NCBI RefSeq assembly: GCF_004005485.1
Contig: NZ_RZUL01000001.1
Coordinates: 310,001-374,000 of the forward strand
Origin: Sphingobium algorifonticola
Lineage (GTDB): Bacteria > Pseudomonadota > Alphaproteobacteria > Sphingomonadales > Sphingomonadaceae
Length of the DNA: 64,000 nucleotides
Direction: 5' to 3'
The notes beneath the pieces are model-generated. The model was not told the DNA's origin and did not search any database. It was given only the letters and a program-made list of their open reading frames with translations. Shown piece after piece: positions 57,950-64,000 of this stretch. Positions within the stretch are counted from its first letter, which is position 1. Each line of letters starts with the position of its first letter. The translations under genes and the position numbers were made by a program.

Positions 57950-58067
57950 GTCCTCCCCTGTAAGGGGAGGGGGACCGCCCGCAGGGTGGTGGAGGGGTGT
58001 CCCCCTATCGTGATGGTGACACCCCTCCGTCAGTGCTACGCACTGCCACCTCCCCTGTCAGCGGAGG
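57950..58067. repeat. hairpin-rich repeat between etfA and the L,D-transpeptidase gene
   Basis: CTCCCC-TGTA-AGGGGAG (57951-57969) is followed by GGAGGGGTGTC / GACACCCCTCC arms around 57990-58028 and a closing CACCTCCCC. It lies between convergent genes. It is similar in style to the elements at 15651 and 31221, but the sequence differs. Confidence 0.65.
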
Positions 58068-58069
58068 AA

Positions 58070-58783
58070 TCAGGAAGCTGTCGCCGCTCCACTTACATCC
58101 AGCATCTTGCCGTCGGTGATGATGACTCGGTCGCCCAGTTTCGCCTGCGCGAACAGCAGCTTCGCGAAGGGCGTCGGCACGCCGATGCAGCCATGCGTCG
58201 CATTGCCCCATTTCACATCGCTGCCGTGGATGGCGACGCCGTCATTGGTCAGCCGCAGCATATAGGGCATTGGCGCGTCATACAGGTTGGACACATGGTC
58301 TGCATCCTTCTGCGTGATCGGGAAGGTGCCGACCGGGGACGCCTTGTCCGTCGCGCCATAAACGATCACCGCCGCGCCGATTTCATATCCGGCGCGAAAC
58401 ACCGACAGCGTCTGCGCTTTCAGGTCCACCGTGATGATGAGCGGCCCGGCGGGCACGCCCTTGTCGTCCCACACATAGTCGCCATGTTCGAACGGCCCGT
58501 CGATCTTGAGCACGCGTTTGACTGTCATCGGATCGTCGGCCATCGGATCGTCGGCCGGTGTCGGCACTGCGGCCTTGGCTGCGGATGCCGGTGCTTTCGT
58601 CACCGCGACGACGATCGGCTTGCCCTGATTGACGGCAGGCGGCGCGGCAGGCGGCTCGGCGCGGGGCCGTGCCCCGCCCGGCATGTTGGTCGCGGCGATG
58701 GCCGTGCCGACGAGGGCCAGGAAAAGACCGAAACGCACCCAGCTTTGCGGGCGCAGCTGCCTGATTTTGTTAACGATATTCAT
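58070..58783 (-). CDS. L,D-transpeptidase (YkuD domain)
   Basis: The protein has 237 residues from ATG 58783. It has an N-terminal membrane anchor (WVRFGLFLALVGTAIAA), then an Ala/Pro-rich linker. The YkuD domain contains LIITVDLKAQTLSVFRAG and PVGTFPI. The catalytic motif is IHGSDVKWGNATHGCIGVP, with active-site Cys. It cross-links peptidoglycan (3-3) or attaches proteins to it, in the periplasm. Confidence 0.9.
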   Translation of the reverse strand: MNIVNKIRQLRPQSWVRFGLFLALVGTAIAATNMPGGARPRAEPPAAPPAVNQGKPIVVAVTKAPASAAKAAVPTPADDPMADDPMTVKRVLKIDGPFEHGDYVWDDKGVPAGPLIITVDLKAQTLSVFRAGYEIGAAVIVYGATDKASPVGTFPITQKDADHVSNLYDAPMPYMLRLTNDGVAIHGSDVKWGNATHGCIGVPTPFAKLLFAQAKLGDRVIITDGKMLDVSGAATAS

Positions 58784-58914
58784 GGGCCGGGGGACTCCTG
58801 ACGGCCTGCATATCGGCACCGGCGGGAAAAGCCAGACCCTGATTTTGCCTGTGCCGCTCCGGGACGATCGGCCCCTCGCCCGTTAACGGAACATCGAACC
58901 ACGGCATTTCCTGC

Positions 58915-58969
58915 AATTGCGATTGACTCGCAATTCCGGCGATGGCATGCGTTTGCGACTGATTTGCAT
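58915..58969 (+). promoter_or_regulatory. two Fur-box-like palindromes upstream of TonB receptor
   Basis: Box 1 (58915-58935) is AATTGCGA-TTGAC-TCGCAATT, a perfect 8-bp inverted repeat with 5-bp spacer. Box 2 (58953-58969) is TTGCGACTGATTTGCAT, a partly degenerate copy 36 bp on. They resemble alphaproteobacterial Fur sites (TGCGAATnATTCGCA type). They sit just before an iron-type TonB receptor and a PepSY gene, supporting iron-dependent repression (inference). Confidence 0.65.
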
Positions 58970-58981
58970 TAAAGGGTTCCC

Positions 58982-61165
58982 GTGGTCCATCGTCCTATCG
59001 CCGCCGCGCTGCTTGGCGCATCCAGCCTGCTGGCCGCCGCATCCTGGTCACCCGCTTTCGCCGAAGACGCCGCCCCCGCCGACAGCGCGGACAGCGCCGA
59101 CGATCGCGGCATCATCGTCACCGGCCAGCGTCTGCCGGATATCGAGGGCGGGCAAGTGGCGCGCGGCGCGACACTGGGGGCCTTTGGCGATCGCGACCTG
59201 TTCGACACGCCGGTCAGCACCAAATCCTTCACCGAAGCCTATATCGCCGATCAGATCGCGCTCACATCCAACGACATCGTCGCGCGCGACGCCTCCTTCT
59301 CCATCACCAACGCAACGACGCTGAACGGGGCGGGCGCAGGGCGGCTGCGCGGCTTTCGGATGGAACCGTTCGAATCGAGCTATGACGGCTTCGCCACCGT
59401 CGCCACGCGCCGCTACCCGATCGAAATGCTCGAGCGCGTCGACATATTGAAAGGGCCGACGGCCGTGTTCACCGGCATCGTCGGCGGCGTGGGCGGCACG
59501 ATCAACTATGTGTCGAAAAAGCCGCTGGATACGCCGCTCACGCGCGTCACCGGCCTGTTCGCCTCGCAGGGGACATTCGGCGGCCTGCTGGATATCAGCC
59601 GCCGGTTCGGGCCGGACAGCCAGTTCGGGGTGCGCGCCAATCTCTCGCTGCGCGACGGCGAAAGCGCGATCGACGATATCGAGGAAAAGAGCAATGTCGC
59701 CCATCTCGCGCTCAACTGGCGCAAGGGACCGGTCAGTCTCGACCTCCAATATGGCAATTTCTATTCGCTGACGCGCGGCGGCGCGGGCGGGTACAGCTTC
59801 GCGCCCGGCGTGCCGATCGGCCCCGCGCCGCAGGGCGACCGGGTCAGCGGGCCTGATTGGGACCGCCGCATGCAGCATGACCAGTTCGTGCGCGCGATGG
59901 TCAACGTCCGCCTCGCCGAGGGATGGAGCGCCTTTGCCGTCGGCGGTCTGCTGCGCAGCCAGGAACGCTATGTCGGCTTCTTCAACAGCGTGATCGACGC
60001 CGCGGGCAATGCCGAGGGCGGTGCCTTCGCGCAGGAAGGCGAAGTGGAATGGGGCGACGGCTACAACATCGACGTTGGCCTGCGCGGGCGTTTCCGCACC
60101 GGCCCCGTCGGCCATGCCATCACGCTGTCCTACGGCGTGATCCGCTCCAAGCCGCAATATTCCGATCTGTCAACCGATCCGGCCTATGCCGTCCCGCGCT
60201 TCAACATCTACGACGATGCCAGCCAGAACCTGCCCGCCCCTGCTTTGTCCGGCACGGGCACCTTCTTCCCGCTCAGCGACAGTGAGACGCAAGGCGTCGT
60301 CATCGCCGATGAACTGGCGCTGTTCGACGATCGCCTGCTGGTGACGGTCGGCGCGCGCTATACGAAGATCGCGATCGACAGCTTCAATTACGCCGCGCCA
60401 ACCACGCCGGCCGAAGTACGATCCTATCGTTCCGACGACTGGTCGCCTGCTTTTGCCGCGCTGTTCAAGCTGACACCCAATGTCTCGGTCTACGCCAATT
60501 ATCTCAAAGCCGTGGAAGCAGGCTCCACCGCACCGATCGAGGCGAGCAACAACGGGCAGATCATCCCGCCGGGCGTGTCCCGCCAGTATGAAGGGGGGGT
60601 CAAGGCCAATTTCGGCAGTTTCGGCGCAACGGCGGCGGTGTTCGACATCGAGCGTCCGTCCGCCTATATCGATCGCGATCCCGCCTCGCCGACGTTCGGG
60701 CGCTATGACGTGTTCGGGCGGCAATGGCATCGCGGTGTGGAGCTGGACCTGTTCGGCACACCCCTGCCGGGCGTGCGCATATTGGCGAGCTACGCCTATC
60801 TCGATGCCGAACTGCTGGAAAATGCCGATCCTGCAGTGAACGGCAACCGGCCGGTGTCGGTGCCCAAGCATGTGCTGGTCCTGGGCGGCGACGCCGACGT
60901 GCCCGGCCTTCCCGGCGCGGCGCTGCTTGCCAACATGCGTTACAGCAGTGGGCAGGTCTATGACACGTCCAACGTCCGCACGATCCCCGGCTTCACGATC
61001 TTCGATGTCGGCGCGCGTTATCGTTTTGCGGCGGGCGGAAGGCCGCTGACGGCGCGCATCAACGTCAGCAACGTCTTCGACAAAAGCTATTATCAGTCGA
61101 CCGATTTCACGGCGCAGCCCGGTGCCCCGCGCACCATTCGCCTGACGCTGTCGACCGAGTTATAG
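58982..61165 (+). CDS. TonB-dependent siderophore receptor
   Basis: The protein has 727 residues from GTG 58982 (AAAGGG upstream). Signal ends at SPAFAED. The TonB box is DRGIIVTGQRLPD. The plug contains RLRGFRMEPFESSYDGFATV and IEMLERVDILKGPTAVFTGIVGGVGGTINYVSKKP, typical of the siderophore class (FhuA/FpvA-like). The barrel ends with INVSNVFDKSYYQSTDFTAQPGAPRTIRLTLSTEL. It is co-directional with a PepSY protein 10 bp downstream. Confidence 0.93.
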   Translation: MVHRPIAAALLGASSLLAAASWSPAFAEDAAPADSADSADDRGIIVTGQRLPDIEGGQVARGATLGAFGDRDLFDTPVSTKSFTEAYIADQIALTSNDIVARDASFSITNATTLNGAGAGRLRGFRMEPFESSYDGFATVATRRYPIEMLERVDILKGPTAVFTGIVGGVGGTINYVSKKPLDTPLTRVTGLFASQGTFGGLLDISRRFGPDSQFGVRANLSLRDGESAIDDIEEKSNVAHLALNWRKGPVSLDLQYGNFYSLTRGGAGGYSFAPGVPIGPAPQGDRVSGPDWDRRMQHDQFVRAMVNVRLAEGWSAFAVGGLLRSQERYVGFFNSVIDAAGNAEGGAFAQEGEVEWGDGYNIDVGLRGRFRTGPVGHAITLSYGVIRSKPQYSDLSTDPAYAVPRFNIYDDASQNLPAPALSGTGTFFPLSDSETQGVVIADELALFDDRLLVTVGARYTKIAIDSFNYAAPTTPAEVRSYRSDDWSPAFAALFKLTPNVSVYANYLKAVEAGSTAPIEASNNGQIIPPGVSRQYEGGVKANFGSFGATAAVFDIERPSAYIDRDPASPTFGRYDVFGRQWHRGVELDLFGTPLPGVRILASYAYLDAELLENADPAVNGNRPVSVPKHVLVLGGDADVPGLPGAALLANMRYSSGQVYDTSNVRTIPGFTIFDVGARYRFAAGGRPLTARINVSNVFDKSYYQSTDFTAQPGAPRTIRLTLSTEL

Positions 61166-61175
61166 CGGCGACCCC

Positions 61176-62354
61176 GTGTCGATCCGCAACGCCCTGCTGC
61201 TGTGGCACCGCTGGTTCGGCCTGATCGCCGCGCTCTGGCTGTTGCTGCTGGCGATCACGGGCTCGCTGATCGTGTTCTACGACGAGATCGACCGCAGCCT
61301 CAATCCTGACCTGCGCAGCGTCGCAATCCGGGCGGGCACCGCCCCGCTGGACGACATCCGGGCTTCGGTCGAGGCGTATCAGCCGGGCAGCGCCCTCGAC
61401 TATCTCATGCTGCCGCAGCATCCGGGCGACAGCATCCTCGCCTTCGTCGGCCCGCGCCTCGCGCCGGGCGCAAAGGCCCCGGACGATTTCGTCTATCGGC
61501 AGATTTATGTCGATCCGCATGACGGCCGGATATTAGGTACACGCATTTTCGGCGAGGCCGGGCTGGACCGCCGCCGCCTCGCGCAATTTCTCTATCAGCT
61601 GCATATGGATCTGAGCCTCGGTCCGGTGGCCACCTGGCTGCTCGGCCTGCTGGCGCTGTTGTGGACGCTCGACCATATCGTCTCGGCATTGCTGAGCTTC
61701 CCCAGTCCGCGGCGCTGGCGCGAGAGCTTCCGCATCCGCCGTGGCGTCAGCGGCTACAAACGGCATTTCGATCTGCATCGCGCCATCGGCCTGTGGCTGT
61801 TCCCGATCACCCTGATGCTGGCGATCAGCGGCCTGTCGCTCACCTGGCCGGAGACATTTGACTCCGCCGTGCGGGTCTTTTCGCCGACCAGCGGCTTTCC
61901 GACCGACGATCTCAAACCCCTGGCGCGGCCCGATCATGCCCCCGCGCTGTCGCTCGATCGTGCTGTCGCGCTGGCGGAGCGGAAGGCGGGCGGCCAGAAT
62001 GTCCAGGCAATATCGCTTCACCCTGATCTCGGCGTGTACTGGCTGCGGCTGTTCGATTCGCGCGATCTGGACGACAGCGGCCGTCGCTGGATCGTGGTGC
62101 GCTACGGCGACGGCGCGATCCTGTCCGACCGGCATATGGCGCAGGGCAGCGCAGGCGACGTCTTCAGTGCGTGGATGTTTCCGCTGCACAGCGGCAAGGC
62201 GTTTGGCTGGACCGGCCGGATCGCGATTGCGTTATCCGGTCTCGCGCTCAGCCTCGTCATCATTACCGGCGTCACCATCTGGGCACGCAAGCGCCGGGCG
62301 AGGGCACAGGTCGCGGGGCGGACGACGGGCCGCTGGCGCATGCTGCGCGCCTGA
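61176..62354 (+). CDS. PepSY-associated transmembrane protein (ferric-siderophore reductase-like)
   Basis: The protein has 392 residues from GTG 61176. Four membrane helices are seen: LLLWHRWFGLIAALWLLLLAITGSLIVFYDEI, PVATWLLGLLALLWTLDHIV, LHRAIGLWLFPITLMLAISGLSLTW and IAIALSGLALSLVIITGVTIW. Conserved histidines lie in the WHRWFG, HMDLS, DLHRAIGLW and PLHSGKAFGW motifs. The family reduces or releases iron from siderophores at the inner membrane and is usually found with TonB receptors, as here. Confidence 0.9.
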   Translation: MSIRNALLLWHRWFGLIAALWLLLLAITGSLIVFYDEIDRSLNPDLRSVAIRAGTAPLDDIRASVEAYQPGSALDYLMLPQHPGDSILAFVGPRLAPGAKAPDDFVYRQIYVDPHDGRILGTRIFGEAGLDRRRLAQFLYQLHMDLSLGPVATWLLGLLALLWTLDHIVSALLSFPSPRRWRESFRIRRGVSGYKRHFDLHRAIGLWLFPITLMLAISGLSLTWPETFDSAVRVFSPTSGFPTDDLKPLARPDHAPALSLDRAVALAERKAGGQNVQAISLHPDLGVYWLRLFDSRDLDDSGRRWIVVRYGDGAILSDRHMAQGSAGDVFSAWMFPLHSGKAFGWTGRIAIALSGLALSLVIITGVTIWARKRRARAQVAGRTTGRWRMLRA

Positions 62355-62375
62355 TCATCCGGGCACGCGACGCGC

Positions 62376-64000
62376 CTATTCCACCGTCACCGACTTCGCC
62401 AGATTGCGCGGCTGATCGACATCGGTGCCCTTCAGCACCGCGACATGATAAGCGAGCAACTGCACCGGCACCGCATAGACGAGCGGCGCGATCAGCGGAT
62501 GCACCTTGGGCATCTCGATCGTCGCCATGCAATTCTCGCCTGCCTGCGCGATGCCGTCCGCGTCGGAAATCAGCACCACCTTACCCCCGCGCGCCTGCAC
62601 TTCGGCCATGTTGCTCACGGTCTTGTCGAACAGCGGCCCGGACGGCGCAATGACGATCACCGGGACCAGCTCGTCGATCAGCGCGATCGGCCCATGCTTC
62701 ATTTCGCCCGCCGCATAGCCTTCGGCATGGATATAGCTGATTTCCTTCAGCTTCAGCGCCCCTTCCAGCGCCATCGGATAATCCGGCCCGCGCCCCAGAT
62801 ACAGCACGTCCCGTGCGGGCGCGATCAGATGCGCCATGGCCTCGATTTCGCGATCATGGCCCAGCGCCTGGTTCATGGCGGCCGGCGCTTCGGACAGGTG
62901 CCAGACGATCTCGGCTTCCTCCTCCGGGCTCAGGTGCCCTGCCGCCCGCGCCAGATTGGCCGCCAGCGCCGCGAGTACCGCAAGCTGGCAGGTAAACGCC
63001 TTGGTCGATGCCACGCCGATTTCCGGCCCGGCATGGGTGGGCAGCAGCAGGTCGGCCTCCCGCGCCATGGAGCTGGTCGGCACGTTCACCACCACGGCGA
63101 TGATCTGCCCCGCCGCCTTCGCATGGCGCAGCGCGGCCAGCGTATCGGCCGTCTCGCCCGACTGGCTGATGAACAGCGCGAGGCCACCCTTTTCCAGCAC
63201 CGGATCGCGATAGCGGAACTCGCTCGCCACATCGATGTCCACGGGCACCCGTGCGAACTTCTCGAACCAGTATTTCGCGACCAGCCCGGCGTAGAAACTG
63301 GTGCCGCAGGCGACGATGGTGATGCGCTTCACCTGTCCCAGGTCGAAATCCATGTCGGGCAGCGCCACCTGATTTTCCATGCGCCGCAGATAGGATCGTA
63401 GCGTCTGCGCCACGACCACCGGCTGCTCGAAGATTTCCTTCTGCATGAAATGGCGATGATTGCCCTTGTCGATCAGCGCGCCGGACACGCCGGAAAGGGT
63501 TACGGCGCGCGCGACGGGCTGGTTGTCCTTGTCAAAAATCTCCGCGCCCTCGCGGGTGATGACGACCCAGTCGCCTTCCTCCAGATAGGCGATTTTCTGC
63601 GTCAGCGGTGCCAGCGCCAGCGCGTCGGACCCCAGATAGGTCTCGCCGTCCCCATAGCCGACCACCAGCGGCGATCCCAGCCGCGCGCCGATCAGAAGGT
63701 CGGGATGGCTGCGGAACAGGATCGCCAGGGCAAACGCGCCATGCAGTTGCGGCAGCACCTGCGCCACTGCGTCTTTCGGGGACAGGCCCTGTTCGATCTT
63801 CTCGCTCACCAGATGCGCGACGACTTCGGTGTCGGTCTCGCTGTCGAAATGCCGTCCGCGCGCGACCAGCGCATCACGCAGCGGCTTGAAGTTCTCGATG
63901 ATGCCGTTGTGGACCAGTGCGACTTCGCTGGTAGCGTGGGGATGGGCGTTGCTCGTCGTCGGCGCGCCATGCGTCGCCCAGCGGGTATGGGCGATGCCGG
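62376..64000 (-). CDS. glmS: glutamine-fructose-6-phosphate aminotransferase, 5' truncated by window
   Basis: About 541 C-terminal residues are visible. The frame is open to position 64000, and the N-terminal active Cys is outside. The glutaminase part shows IAHTRWATHGAPTTSNAHPH, HNGIIENF and DTEVVAHLV. Two SIS domains follow: TIVACGTSFYAGLVAKYWFEKFARVPVDIDVASEFRYRDP, SQSGETADTLAALRHAK and YLGRGPDYPMALEGALKLKEISYIHAEGYAAGEMKHGPIAL. The C-terminal PRNLAKSVTVE is canonical. It makes glucosamine-6-P for peptidoglycan and LPS. Confidence 0.97.
   Translation of the reverse strand, partial: GIAHTRWATHGAPTTSNAHPHATSEVALVHNGIIENFKPLRDALVARGRHFDSETDTEVVAHLVSEKIEQGLSPKDAVAQVLPQLHGAFALAILFRSHPDLLIGARLGSPLVVGYGDGETYLGSDALALAPLTQKIAYLEEGDWVVITREGAEIFDKDNQPVARAVTLSGVSGALIDKGNHRHFMQKEIFEQPVVVAQTLRSYLRRMENQVALPDMDFDLGQVKRITIVACGTSFYAGLVAKYWFEKFARVPVDIDVASEFRYRDPVLEKGGLALFISQSGETADTLAALRHAKAAGQIIAVVVNVPTSSMAREADLLLPTHAGPEIGVASTKAFTCQLAVLAALAANLARAAGHLSPEEEAEIVWHLSEAPAAMNQALGHDREIEAMAHLIAPARDVLYLGRGPDYPMALEGALKLKEISYIHAEGYAAGEMKHGPIALIDELVPVIVIAPSGPLFDKTVSNMAEVQARGGKVVLISDADGIAQAGENCMATIEMPKVHPLIAPLVYAVPVQLLAYHVAVLKGTDVDQPRNLAKSVTVE

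Overview
The window is a high-GC (roughly 63-64% by eye) chromosomal segment from an alphaproteobacterium, most likely a member of the Sphingomonadaceae. The evidence is the gene order sdhB - thioesterase - zapE - mdh - sucD - sucA - sucB - lpd, the NDUFA12 accessory gene, the abundance of TonB-dependent receptors, and dispersed short palindromes of the type common in sphingomonads. The genus cannot be fixed from the sequence alone.

Layout. (1) 1-13036 is a flagellar region. flgN (partial), flgM, flgA and a second, PomA/PomB-like stator pair lie on the minus strand. Divergently, flgB-C-D-E-F-G-H-I-J-K-L and a proton-type motA-motB lie on the plus strand. Two consensus sigma-54 promoters (-24/-12) sit in front of flgA and flgB. 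(2) 13109-17100 holds housekeeping genes: ndufa12-like, aat, tRNA-Trp, secE, nusG, rplK, rplA and an intrinsic terminator. (3) 17267-25172 holds an exported methyltransferase-fold protein, a DMT transporter, the glycine cleavage operon gcvT-H-PA-PB behind a tandem glycine riboswitch, and dgt. (4) 25326-36066 is a TCA-cycle block on the minus strand (sdhB to lpd). It is interrupted by a low-GC membrane-protein ORF and by a 364-bp unit in which a GIY-YIG nuclease ORF is bounded by near-perfect inverted repeats. (5) 36196-39517 is a tight four-gene operon: HAD phosphatase, glycerophosphotransferase-like protein, CDP-alcohol phosphatidyltransferase and HIT protein. (6) 39558-47026 is a periplasmic oxidation locus: two cytochromes c, a large TonB-dependent receptor, a PQQ-type beta-propeller protein and a divergent PKD-domain protein. 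(7) 47078-58783 holds an SDR, PhoD, an M1 aminopeptidase, a cold-shock protein, several small proteins, sucC-etfB-etfA and an L,D-transpeptidase. (8) 58982-62354 is an iron-uptake pair (TonB receptor and PepSY protein) behind Fur-box-like palindromes. (9) glmS runs off the right end.

How it fits together. The flagellar block encodes the rod, hook, P and L rings, junction proteins and two stator types, with hierarchical control by sigma-54 and FlgM. The central block supplies the 2-oxoglutarate dehydrogenase complex, one succinyl-CoA synthetase subunit, malate dehydrogenase and the succinate dehydrogenase iron-sulfur subunit. Its Lpd probably also serves the glycine cleavage system encoded next to it. 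sucC is 22 kb away, coupled to the electron-transfer flavoprotein genes.

The least explained parts are the GIY-YIG/inverted-repeat unit with its ORF-less relatives, the second stator pair, the shortened hook protein, the FlgH without a lipidation cysteine, the low-GC insertion inside the TCA operon, and the PQQ-propeller/cytochrome/TonB locus whose substrate is unknown. No prophage, insertion sequence with a recognisable transposase, CRISPR array or rRNA gene was seen.
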